Positions 10,369-21,800 of a DNA stretch of 64,000 bases are shown here, piece by piece; positions within the stretch are counted from its first letter, which is position 1, and every line of letters begins with the position of its first letter. The notes beneath the pieces were generated by a model that had not been told where the DNA came from, ran no database searches, and worked only from the letters and a program-made list of their open reading frames with translations. The translations under genes and the position numbers were made by a program. Source of the DNA: Glaciozyma antarctica PI12 (lineage: Eukaryota; Basidiomycota; Microbotryomycetes; Kriegeriales; Camptobasidiaceae); assembly GCA_002917775.1 (NCBI GenBank), contig KZ627161.1, positions 408,428 to 472,427 of the forward strand, written 5' to 3'.

Positions 10369-13300
10369 GTCCTTCTACTCTCTCTCGCGGACTCACACCA
10401 CCGACGCGCGGCCTCACCTTGAGCTCTTCCACCCTCGGGCAGTATACTACAGCAGCGATCTCGACGAGGACGAGCTCAAAGAGCCAGACGGCCCCACCTC
10501 ACTCTCCTCCCAGACCAACAACCCCTCTCTCGATCCAAGGTCTCGAATGGCTTCCTGCAGCAACTTTGGCACAGCAGGAACGAGCGGCTGCTCTTGTCCT
10601 GTAGGCTGGGGAGGCGCCAACTGTACTTCTCTCACCTGCGCCAACCCGATCCTCGCACAGTCCTCGAGACCCGTATTCGACTCCTCCCTCTTAAGCGCGG
10701 GAAGCTTGGGCTGCGGGAATCAGTGCGATAATGGATTTGGAGGACCGCTCTGCAACGTGTGCCAGACGACGGACGCGTGTAGAGCGGCGGTGGGGAGCGC
10801 AGGGAGCAGCACGGCTACGGCGAGTGGAGCAGCCGCGACGAGCTCTCAAGGTCTTGGGAGCGGGCTGGGAGGAGGGACGGGGAGCGCGGCGAGCGATGTT
10901 ACTTGCGATATGGGGCGCTGGACGTGGACTGAAGGTTTCCTGAGCTGCTCCGTCGTGGTGAGTCGTTTCGTGCGGGGCCCCTTTTGGCGAGGTTTCTAAC
11001 GATTGCGCAGAATCCAACGCTCCAAGGAGTCTTTAACGGCGCGACTACCCTTACGATCCAGAAGACTGTCGCTCCCGAACTCTCCCTCTCCGCTCCCTTC
11101 GGCGCGAACGGGACCACTCAGGTCCAGCTCCTCTGTGCGTTCCGTTTTAGACGTAGTCTTCCCTGCTCCAGCTGACTCTTTCGCTCCAACAGACGCCGCT
11201 TCTGTATCGTCGGTCATCACCGAGCAATTCTACTGCAAGGCCGACACCTGCGTCCAAACCCGCAGCGAGACCTCGATAGACTGGGATTGCCAGAACCTCC
11301 AGTGCGCCGTCCTGCCAACATCCCCCGCAAACCCACAGCTTACCTGAGATTATTACAGATGCCTATGCATTCCCGGAACGACCTTCTGCGGCAACGGCGG
11401 CGGTCTCGACCTTACCAACGTCATCGACGGCCTTTCCGGTACCCTCTCCATCGCCTGCTCGACGAGCGACGCAAGCTGCAACTTCCGGCAAGACGCGCTT
11501 AACACTTTATTCGGTAGCCAAGGACTCGCTCTCTCGGGCTGTAGCTCGGGAGAGTGCGTACGAACAAGCACGAGGTCGGCGCTCGAGAGTCAGCTGGACT
11601 CGAGCGCGGGCAAGGGAGGAGCGGGATTGAGCTCTGGAGTTATTGGAGGATTGGCGGTTGTCGGTGCGCTGGTGGGAGCGATTCTCGCGCTCGTGGTGTG
11701 GGGTTGCGTCAAGCAGCGGACGGCGCGGAGAGGGAGGGTGGCGGTGCTGGAGAAGGGGGTTGAGGGAGTTGGGATCCGGTGGCGGAACGTCGGGTATTCG
11801 CTTGCTTCGAGCGAAGGAGTGGCGAGGATGGTGCGGCGGAGACGAGGGAGTGCGGTGGACGACGGGCGTGTCATCTTCGATGGCTTGTCGGGCGAGGTGG
11901 GAGCGGGCAAGCTCTGCGCGATCCTCGGACCGACGGGCGCGGGCAAGTCGTCGTTCGTCGACCTACTCGCTGGGAAGCGGAAGAGCGGGAGGAAGTCGGG
12001 AACGGTCGAGCTTGTCCTGCCTCCTGGAGCGGGTGGAGAGCGCGTCAAGATTGGCTATGTCGACCAGAACGACGTCCTACCTGCGACGAGTACAGTGCGC
12101 GAGGCGTTGATGTTTGCGGCGGAGCTCAAGCTGGGAGAGGGTGTCTCGAGGGAGGACAAGTCGTGCGTCTTTCGCTTCGTTCTTTCGGGGAGCGAGACAG
12201 CTTATCAACTAGCTGCCAGGGCACGAGTCTTCGAGGTACTTCAACTGCTCGGACTATTCGACGTCGCAGACTCGATGATAGGTTCAGGGACGAAGCGGGG
12301 CATCAGTGGAGGGGAGAAGCGGCGTCTCAGCATCGGTCTCGAGCTCCTCGCTGCTCCTGCGATCCTGATCGCCGACGAACCTACTTCTGGTGCGTTAGTT
12401 CCACTCCTTTGCTCTCGCTCTCGTGCTCACCTTCCCGCAGGACTGGACTCTGTCTCCGCCGCTCGCGTGGTTCAAGTTCTCAAGGACCTCGCCGATTCGG
12501 GTTCCGGCCTGCGAACCACCGTCATTACTACGATTCATCAACCCTCGTCTCAGCTATATCATCTTTTCGACACGGTCATGGTCCTCGGCGTGGGCGGTCG
12601 ACAGGTCTACTTTGGGCCCGCGCAGGAAGCCAACGACTTTTTCGCTGCGCGAGGGAAGCCTTGTCCTGCTGGCTGGAATCCCGCCGATCGTCAGCCGCTC
12701 TCTCTAACTTACGTCGCAACCAGCTGACCACTTGCTCTAGATCTCCTCGAGCTCGCTTCCGTCGTCAACGCCCCTTCGCCCCCTCCCTCTCATCTCGAGA
12801 CGTCCGCTCCAGCACTGGACCATTTTGAATCCAAACGCACTTCCCTCCCCGAATCGCCCTCGAAGGACGACCAGATCGACCAAGGGAACACAGTTCCAGT
12901 ACTCGGCAAGTATCCTCCCCCCGAAGGAGACCTGGGGACGCGCAAATCGACGCCGTCGACGACGATCATGACGCAGTTTGAGACGCTGGCGGGGCGCGAG
13001 TACCGGAATCTCAAGCGGGATTGGTCGTTAGTCGTGAGTACTCGCTTCGCCGGCCTTCGTCGAGACGTTGTTGATGGGCTGCTCGCACAGATCATGCACA
13101 ACGTCGTCGCCATCTGCGTTGGGCTTTTCGTAGGCGGTCTCTACTATCAAGTCGATCTCACCATCGGTGGATTCCAGTGAGTCCCCGCCTTGCTCGCGCT
13201 CCTTACTAGCTAAATCGCCTCTCGCAGATCTCGTATCGGCTCCCTATTCTTCCTCGGCTCTCTCCTCGCTCTCTCCTCGCTCTCCGCCCTCTCCAACTTT

Positions 13301-14206
13301 TTTACCGTCAAGGAGCTCTTCCAGCGCGAGCGAGCCGGAGCCTACTACGGCCCTTTCGCCTGGTGCCTCTCCCGAGTCGTGTTCGACATTATTCCGCTGC
13401 GGATACTCCCGACTATCATTATGTCGTGCATTGTTTAGTACGTCGCCGTCCACTATCGCTTCCCTTGGACTCCGCTGACGATGTCCTCGCAGCTGGATGG
13501 TCGGACTGTCGCAATCCGCCGCGTCGTTCTTCAAGTTCCTCCTCATCCTCGTCGAATTCAACATCGCTACCACGCTTCTCAACCTGCTCCTCGCGGCCGC
13601 CATAGACGATTCGGGAATCGCGATCCTCGTCTCGGCAGTGTCAGTGGCGTTCTTGCGACCCTCGCTTCCGAGTTTGTGCTGATGTTGCGCTTTGGACAGG
13701 CTCAACCTCTTCCAGATGGCCGTGAGTTCTCGTTCATATCTGTGGTGGTCTTCAGGCTGACTTTCTTCCTTCTAGTACGCAGGCTTCTTCGTCAATCTGG
13801 CAGCAATCCCCGCCGTTCTTCGCTGGCTTCAGGTGCGGCGTTCCCGCCGCGTCGTTCTCCCATTCTCGCAGACTTATCGTCAATTATCCTCGCTTCGCAG
13901 TGGATCTCTCCGCTCAAGTACACTCTCGAAGCTCTCTCCGTCAACGAGGTCTCGTCGGGCCTCATGATCGCGGACACTCTGCAAGGCGTCAAGATCGAAA
14001 TCTCAGCCGCCGTAATCATGCAGACGCTCTTTGGCTTCAATCCTACGGCTTACTACCGGTTCGTCTTGCTCGTTTCTCGTTCTGCGGAATGATGGGCTGA
14101 TCACTCGGTCGCGAACAGGGATGTTTTGGTGCTGTTTGCGTTCGTGGCGGGGTTCGCTGTGCTGTTGGTTTTGGCAGTCATTTTCAAGTTGAGGGAGCGT
14201 CGTTAG
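10369..14206 (+). CDS. ADP1: Adp1-like ABCG transporter with extracellular EGF-like region (5' end unresolved)
   Basis: Half-size ABCG-type ATPase like yeast Adp1 (about 1050 residues). From the first in-frame ATG at 10547, fourteen exons join in phase to 975 residues; the frame is open upstream to an acceptor-like TTTCAG ending at 10368, so an exon with the signal peptide is probably missing from my model. Order: Cys-rich EGF-like segments (GCSCPVGWGGANC, CNVC, QCLCIPGTTFCG), a transmembrane helix near 11630-11700, then the nucleotide-binding domain with Walker A GPTGAGKS, signature GISGGEKRRLS, Walker B ILIADEPTSG and the switch His in TIHQPSSQL. The C-terminal half holds about six helices. 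Exon 13700-13721 is only 22 nt (LNLFQMA). The intron at 12163-12219 is 57 nt and in frame, so retention would keep the reading frame. Substrate unknown. Confidence 0.88.
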
Positions 14207-14592
14207 AAGGGGTAATTTATGGTGTAACAGGGTCGTCGGGTGCTCGAACAGAATCCTGGGAGCGAAGTCGAAAAAAGTCGATTACATTTTGGTAAAGTGA
14301 ATAATGACCTAGCTGGACGTGGCGCGCCTCGCCAGCTCCTCTCCCCTCCCTCTCCCTCTCCCCTCTCGCCCCGCACCAAAGCAGTCCCCTTACCCTCCCC
14401 CGGCTCCCTCTTCTACCGACCAACGCGCGCCGCGACTCCGCCGACTCGAAGAACGCGTCAAAGACCCCCGACGCCTTCCACGTTCTCCCCCTCGCTCCAA
14501 CGCCCTCTCCTCCTGCGCCAACGCCCTGAAGTCCTTGGGCCTCTGAACCTCGCCCAGCTCCTCTCCAACCTCCCGCAACCCGCCCGACCACG
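14207..14592. other. intergenic, ERD2 promoter
   Basis: Contains the end of the Adp1-like transcript and the pyrimidine-rich leader of ERD2. No gene seen. Confidence 0.4.
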
Positions 14593-15734
14593 ATGGCGCT
14601 CAACATCTTTCGCCTGCTAGGCGACCTCTCCCATCTAGCGTCCATCTTTCTCCTCCTCCACAAGATCGTCAAGTCGCGCTCGTGCCGAGGAATCTCCTTC
14701 AAGACGCAGCTGTGCTATCTTATCGTCTTCCTTACGCGGTGCGCCGTGACTCTTCCCTTCAAACGCGAGATGGAGCTGACGGCTTGCCCGCCTCCCTTCG
14801 TAGGTACATCGACCTGTTGACTGAACCGTTCGTCTCGAGGTACAACACGTGCATGAAGCTCTTCTTCATTGGGAGCGCCGCCTACGTCGTGTACCTCATG
14901 AAGTACAAGTTCAGGTAAGCTGCGGTCTGGCGTCTGCGCATGACGGCGCGAAGGGAACGGACGCGCTGGGGTGGACTCCGGGGGCTGAAGCAGAAGGAGG
15001 AGCTTGAGGAGGAGGGACCGCTAGGAGACGAGGGACTCCAGCGCAGTGACTGACGTCCTTCCCCCCGCAGGCCTACGCAGGACCCCGCTATCGACACCCT
15101 CCGTCTCGAATACCTCATTGCACCCTGCGCCGTCCTCGCCCTCATCTTCAACTACCGCTTGTGCGTCCCCCCTCCTCCCTCCTCTCCGCGGGAACTAACG
15201 CCTCGCACAGCTCACCAATGGAAATGGAGTGGGCGTTCTCCATCTACCTCGAGGCGGTCGCGATCCTTCCTCAGCTGTTCATGCTCCAGCGAACTGGGGA
15301 GGCGGAGACAATCACGACGCACTACTTGTTTGCGCTGGGAGCGTACCGCGCGCTTTACGTGCCCAATTGGGTGTACCGGTGAGTTGGCCGCTTTCGTCAA
15401 TTCGGTGGAGAGGTGCGACGGGCAGGAGTAGGCGAGGACGCACGAAGAGGAACAGGGGGGGAATGGGAGCTGACGATGGGTGAGCTATGCAGGTACTTTA
15501 CCGAGGACTCGGTGGATCCCATCGCCGTCGTCGCAGGCCTCGTTCAGACGGCGCTCTTCTCCGACTTCTTCTACATCTACTTTACAAAGTCTGTCGACTC
15601 TTCTCATTCCCTCGTTCATCCACTGACGCGACTTTCGTTCGCAGAGTTATGCGCGGTCAGAAGTTCGAGCTACCGGTTCGTTTGAAGTTCCCTGCGATGC
15701 GAGGTGCGGAGCTGACGATTAGACGCAGGCATGA
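14593..15734 (+). CDS. ERD2: ER-lumen protein retention receptor (KDEL/HDEL receptor)
   Basis: Seven-helix Golgi/ER receptor that binds KDEL-type C-termini and returns escaped ER residents via COPI vesicles. Seven exons (14593-14738, 14804-14914, 15071-15160, 15211-15378, 15493-15588, 15645-15675, 15729-15734) give 215 residues, close to the usual 210-220. Family hallmarks: [18 protein letters not shown] at the start, CRGISFKTQ, a central QLFMLQ segment, and a final KFELPA matching the KXXXLPA end of known receptors. The last coding exon is six bases long (GCA TGA); without it the protein would read on into intron sequence. Very confident call; the neighbours suggest no special operon-like context. 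Confidence 0.95.
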
Positions 15735-17037
15735 TCGGGTTGGTTCAAGGAGGAGGACGAGGGAGGAGTGGTGGTGGACGAGCGGAGGTCGTAACGAAAC
15801 GAAATCAAGATTGGCAGGTGCAGCTGTGATGGGAAGGTGGGGAGTTGTTCTGCGCGCAGGAGGTCGGAATCTGCTCTCGCTTTGGATCTTGCCGAACTGC
15901 TTTCTTGCTGGGTGATTCCTGCATGTGTAAGGCGGAGCTGCGTAGCACCTCGCTGGTGCCTCGGCTCCTTCAGCCTTCCTCCGCGTTGGCGACGAAGATT
16001 CTCTGGACTTTCTCCAGCTCTCTCCCTCGTGGCCAGAATACGATTTCAAGCGACGAGATCTCTCGCCTGGGTCTTCTCTTGGGGATGCGCTTCCTCCGAG
16101 GAGAACTGAGTGTAGCCAGGTGGGAATATTCAGTTGTTTTTTGGCTCAGCTCCTCCTCGCCGTCTCGAGGTCCTCCTCTCCTCTCCCGGCTCTCCTGGCT
16201 GCGCGAAGGTAAGCTCTACGCGCTGGTTCAAGCTTCGGATGTGATGAGTTTTCGTAAAAGGATCGACTGCAGTCTCGTCTCAACTCTCTCCCAACTCCAA
16301 CCCAACCATCCCCTCGAACCACAGCCGTCACCTTCGACCAGCTGCCCTCGCTCCACCATCCCCACCAAGGACAGCTGAGCGAACCGACACACACTCAAAT
16401 CACCTCCTCTCCCCTTCCCAGCCTTCGCCATCTCCCCCCGCCCCCTCGCTCGAGCAAGAACCGCTCTCACCCAGCCGCGTACTTTTCGAGTTGAGGGATT
16501 TGGAATTGAAGGAGGGGGAAGGAATTAGAAGGCGCGAGCAGGAGAGGGCTCCATTATGAACTCGCACTCTCACGTCACCTGAGTGCGACGTAAAGGCGGA
16601 GTCTACAGCGTCTTCTGGCGCGCGTCGAGTCGTTCCTCTCCCCAGCTCGTTGCGCGCCTTTGGGAGCATAGCGAGTTGGGGTAGAGTCCTTCTCGGCGAG
16701 CGGCACCAGACATCCCCTACGATAGCCGAGCCCGTTCAGATCAAGTCTGCGCTCTGGATGGGTGGAATCAGCAAAGGAAACCTGCGGGGGAACAGCGGCA
16801 TGACGAGCCCAACAGCGGAGCTTACCTCGAGTCGACGGTTCGTTCCGTGGATGGCGAGTCGACAGATTCTCTCATGGAGGTCGAGGAGATCGAGGAGCGG
16901 AGGTGGGAGCGAGATGGGATCTATGGGACTGTAAGATGGGAACAAGCTGGCCGCTTCAAACGCTTCTGATCCGAACCCTACCACGACCACAACTATGCCG
17001 AATCACCGCTGACTCTGTTCTCCTCCCGAACGTACAG
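15735..17037. other. large intergenic region
   Basis: About 1.3 kb without a recognisable gene. Plus-strand open frames near 15845-16378 have no family features or splice logic. A CTGAC branch and a CAG acceptor end directly before the next ATG at 17038, suggesting a 5'-UTR intron for the J-domain gene. Confidence 0.45.
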
Positions 17038-18589
17038 ATGTCCAGCAGCATCGCCTCGACGCACCTCTTCTCCCTCCTCTCCTGGGCTTTCCTCCCCGCC
17101 CTCCTCTCCCGCTTCCTCCTAACGACCTACTACCGCGTCCTCCCCTCCTCCCGCCCGACCGTATCTCCCACCTCCCCTCCCACCGAAATCGCGCGCCAGA
17201 ACTCCCGCGCCCAAGCCCACTCTCGCAACGCCCGCGTCCTCCTCATCGGCCTCTACCTCGCCTACACGATGCTCACGACGTACTACGCCCAGTCGCAGGG
17301 TACCGCGCGCAATTTTTACACGCTTCTCGGGATCAACCGTACCGTGGTCGAGGACGAAGGAGCGCAGGCGGTCAAGAGTCACTGGCGCAAGCTCGCGCGC
17401 TTGTACCATCCCGACAAGATTGGGAAGGCGGGCGAGCAGTACTTTGTGGAGCTGCGACGCGGGGTCGAATGCCTTGAGGACGAGGGGAAGCGGTGGGCGT
17501 ACGAGCGGTTTGGACCCGTCGTCTTGGAGTGGGGGAAGATGAAGGGGAACCGCGAGTGGTTGGTGCGAGGAGCGTATCAGAGCGTCGTCTTTTACGTGTT
17601 TGCGTTCCTGTCCATCTGGTTGCTCTCTGTCGTACGAAAAGAGGAACGAGCGAACGGCTTCGTACGTCCTTCCGCGCTCCTCCTGTTGTCCCCGCTAACG
17701 CACGTTTGTCCTACAGTGGCGATACACGGCTCTCCTTATCACCCTCTCCACCGAATTCTCCATCCTCTTCCGCTCCACCCCCTCTCCGCTCTTCGCGTTC
17801 CTCCTCCCACACCGCCTGCCCTACGAGCACATCGCCCTCCTCCGCCAATTCTTCATCTCGGCGTCCATGGCCCTCTCCCAACTCGCTCCTCTCTTCTTTC
17901 CCACCCCTCCGACCCTCCCCGGCTCTCCAGCCGAACAAGCCTTCGCCCAAGCGCAGCAGGACGCTCAAGCTCTCAAGCCCCTCCTGGACCACCTGGCGCG
18001 CTTGACGGCGTTGAGCGAGGTCGAAGCGATCAAGCTTCAGCAGCTTGAGATCGTACCGCTTTGTGCGGCAGTGACGTTACCGACTGTCGAGGGGGAGTCG
18101 GCGGAGGACAAGTTTCGCAAGGCGGTCGAAGCGCAGGATCGTGTGCTCGAGGCCCTCAAGGACGATATGGTCGAGAGCTTTATCGATCTTAGGCTGCGAG
18201 GGGACGCCGAGGGACAGCAGATGTGGTCGGATGCCGTTTTGCGTGGGAGTGGGAGCAAGTCGGCGGGAGCGAGCGCGGCGACGAGCAAGACGATCGCGCT
18301 TCCCCTTCCGACCGCATCAACGACAACTCCTCCCTCTCCACCGCCCATCCTACTTCCTCTACCTCCCTCCCTTCTTCCACCAAATTCTCCCCCTCTTCAT
18401 TCCCCTCCTTCCTCCCCTCCTCCCAAATCCTCGCCCCTCCCCGCCGGTCCTCTCTCCCCCGTCCCCGCCTCCACTCCCTCGAATTCCTCGCCGCCCCCTC
18501 TCTCGCCGACTGCGAGCCTCGCTTTGCGTGCGAAAGCGATGGAGTCGGCGGGGAGGTTGCCGTCTCCACCTCCGGAAGGAGGAGACTAG
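17038..18589 (+). CDS. J-domain (DnaJ-like) multi-pass membrane protein
   Basis: Membrane co-chaperone candidate for an Hsp70. Two exons (17038-17661, 17717-18589) give 498 residues. Hydrophobic segments at the N-terminus (LFSLLSWAFLPALLSRFLL) and near residue 75 (VLLIGLYLAYTMLTTYY) precede a J-domain at about residues 95-160, with the HPD tripeptide in LARLYHPDKIG. Two more hydrophobic segments (VVFYVFAFLSIWLLSVV and one after the intron) follow, then a helical region and a long Pro/Ser-rich tail ending SPPPEGGD. The arrangement, with the J-domain between membrane helices, differs from Sec63 (no Brl domain seen). ER or mitochondrial outer membrane location cannot be decided. Confidence 0.85.
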
Positions 18590-18843
18590 TCGTTTTTTGC
18601 AGTTCGTTTTCGTTTTTGCATGTGTAGCTGCAACTATCGTTTTTTCGTCGTTCGTATTGCGAATGAGGTTGTGGAGAGCTTGAGAATGAAGGACCGTTCG
18701 GTGGCAAGCGGTGGCGCTTGGCGCGCGGGGGAGAGGAGAAGTGCGAAGTTCGCTGCGCTTTCGGGTCCTCGCGAGTTGAAAGGCCAGGCGTGTGTAAAAG
18801 TACGTTCTATTAAACTGATACGGCCAAGCTATTCTCTTCCTCT

Positions 18844-21800
18844 TCAAGCCTTCTCCGCGACGTGGGCCTTCTCCTCGACGGGTGCCGACTTCTTGAAGCG
18901 AGAGAAGAGCTTCACCGACGACCAATCGACGATGGTGAAGAGGTAGACGAAGGCGAACGTCGCCGCAAAGTTGAAGAGGATGTACGCGCTGAAGAGAGTG
19001 AGGTGGTTAGCGAAGAAGGCTTGCAGCGGTCAGCGAGACTTACCACATGAGGCCGACATCGCGGTAGCGGTTGGCAAAGTTCATTCCGAGGGTAGTGAGG
19101 AACTGATCTCCGTTGGCGAACTGAGTAGAGATGCCTGTCAGTGAGCGCGCTCAGGGAGAAGCGAGAGAGAGACTGACGGCGCAATATCCGCAGGCGCCAT
19201 CGACGACTTGCGCGTAACCCACCGCGGCCGTCGTGAAGGGCTCAAGGAAGGCGAGGCAGTCGGTACCGGCGGGAGGAATGACGAAGTTGAGCTGCTGGGG
19301 AGTGCAGGTGACGGCTACGCCAGAGACGGCGTTCGAATAGAGGCCTTCGATCAAGTCTGCGAAGGGCGTGAGTCCTTAGGACCCGCTGCGATTCGGTCGT
19401 GCTCACACGTAAAAGGACTCAGGCGGTACATCCAAACCTGTAATCACCGAGTAGTCAGCGTCTGCGCTTTGATTAGGAAGGGAGCAAGACGCACAGCCCA
19501 AAAATACGGCAGTTGAGTGACAGGCTGGACGACGCCGTTAAACTGGGAGGGAGGTCGTTAGCGACGACGACGACGACAAAGGAAGCTACGTACGACAATG
19601 ACGAAGGAGAAGAACGTGGAGAACAGGATGGAGGCGGAGGCGCTGTTGGGAGACATAGCGGCGACGAACTGGGCGAACGAGGCGAAGTAGATTTGGTACA
19701 ACCTGTGGAAGCCGTCAGCCCCACGAAGGTGTGCGCAACAAAACTAACGTACATGTACAGCAGGTACGCATAGCCAGCGCGAGAGCTCTCCGAGGGAAAG
19801 CCAACGGTCCAGTACCAGCAGCAAAAGAAGACTGTTCCGCTGAAAATGGAAACATCGGTCAGCGAACGAACTCCCGGCGGGGCAACAACCTACGCAAAGA
19901 TGTTCCACGGGATCTCGACGACGGCGCTGGAAAAGACCAAGGTCGGCCACGAGTACATGCGCGACGGGCGCTCCCGAGCTTCGAAGAGAGTGCGGAATCC
20001 GATGAACTTGGGCTGAAGCTGCTGTGAAAGCGGCGCGCTGAGCACGACGCTCATGAAGACCGCGAAAAGCTTCGTCTGCAGTCCAGAGACGTCGTCGGGC
20101 GAGTTCCAGAAGGAGAATCCGATGAAGAGACCTGGGGGCGATCGTCAGCGTGACCCGAGTGGTGAGAGCGACGAGACTCGCCTCCGACGATGTTGAGCAT
20201 GATCTTGCCCATAAGGTAGTCGACGTCCCGCCAGTAGTGCTGGAAGGCGCGTTGAGTGACGAGGAAGAGCTGAGTCGTGATGGGTGCGGCGTATCCGAGT
20301 TCAGAATCCGGAGCGGCATCGGCGGCGGAGAGCTTTCCGTGGGAGTCGGCGTGGTAGGCGTCAATCTCATTCTGAACGACCTTGAACTCGTCCGAGGCCT
20401 TCCACAGTCCGTGCCAGTCCTTGTCTGCTCGTGCCTAGTCAGAACGAGTCGTGAGAGAGCGGCGAAACGAACGCACCAGCCTTCGCTCCTGCACCTGCCC
20501 CGATCACCTCGAGAATGTACTCGGCAGGGTTGTCATTCTCGCCACACTTGAGGTCGGATCGGGCACCAAAGTAGTCGATGAGAGTCTGGCGAAAAATGGA
20601 GACCCATCAGCTACGCCCCATCTCCTCTGCGCGTCGAACGCACCTGGGAGTTGTAACCAAGCTCGCCAAAGTAGACCGTTTCTCCCCCCTGGAGAATGAA
20701 AGAAGAGCGTAAGCGAACCAGCTCGTGAGCGAAAACGAAACGCGCACTTTCTTGAGAAGCAGCAGACGATCAAAAACGTTGAAGAGCTCTCCGCTGGGCT
20801 GATGGATCGTAGCGAGGATCGCCTGGCCGTGGTCGGCGAGCTTGCGAAGAAGCTGAAGGATGGACCACGAACTCTGCGAATCGAGGCCGGACGAGGGCTC
20901 GTCGAGGAAGACGAGGAGGGCGGGCTTGGCGGCGAGTTCGACTCCGATCGTAAGACGCTTGCGCTGCTCGACGTTGAGACCCATGCCGACATCTCCAACG
21001 ATCGCTTCGGCGTACGAGCCCATCTCGAGGAGGACGATGATCTCCTCGACGTAGGCGAGCTTCTCTGCCTTGGGAGTGCTGGCAGGTTGACGAAGGAGGG
21101 CGGAAAAAGTGAGAGCTTCGCGAACGGTACTGGAGCAAAGCCGGCGTCAGCAACTGCTTTCGACGACTCCAATCAGTCGAAAGAGAACGGGGACTCACGC
21201 GGTAGCCATGTGCGTGTCCTGCTGCTGGCAGTAACCAGTCTCGCGCTGGAAGGAGATGGGGAGGGGCTTGCCGTTGACGAGCATGTCGCCGGTGACGATA
21301 CCCATCGTGACACGCTGAGCGAGGACGTTGAGGAGAGTAGTCTTGCCTGCGCCACTCTCGCCCATGACTGGAAACGAGTGAGAGATATGTCAGCGACGCA
21401 CCGAGGGCGAAGGAGGAGAAGGAAGAAACGCACGAGCGGTCATCTTGCCGGGAGCGACGTAACCAGAGACCTCGTTGAGGAGACGACGAGTATCGCTCTT
21501 GATCTCAACGTCGTAAGAGACGTCGCGCCACGTGAAGACGTCGGACGAAGCTTCGAGCTTCGCAGCGGCCTGGTCCTTCTCCTTCTCCGAGCTCTTGAGG
21601 TCTCCAACGGTGGTCGCATCGACGCGAGTGGCGCCCTTCTCCTCGTCCGATCCCGATCCTTCGATAGCAGCAACGAGCTCCTTGGGTGCTCCACCACGCT
21701 TGAAAATCATGACTCCTCCAGCGGCCGACTCGTCGAGCTGGTACTCGGTCGTGATGAGGTTGACGGCGAGGAAGAAGAGTAGGTAGGCGATGACGATGCC

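Noticed and set aside
20802-21782. 326-codon plus-strand open frame
   Set aside because: Antisense to NBD2 of the PDR transporter; acidic low-complexity text with no family features.
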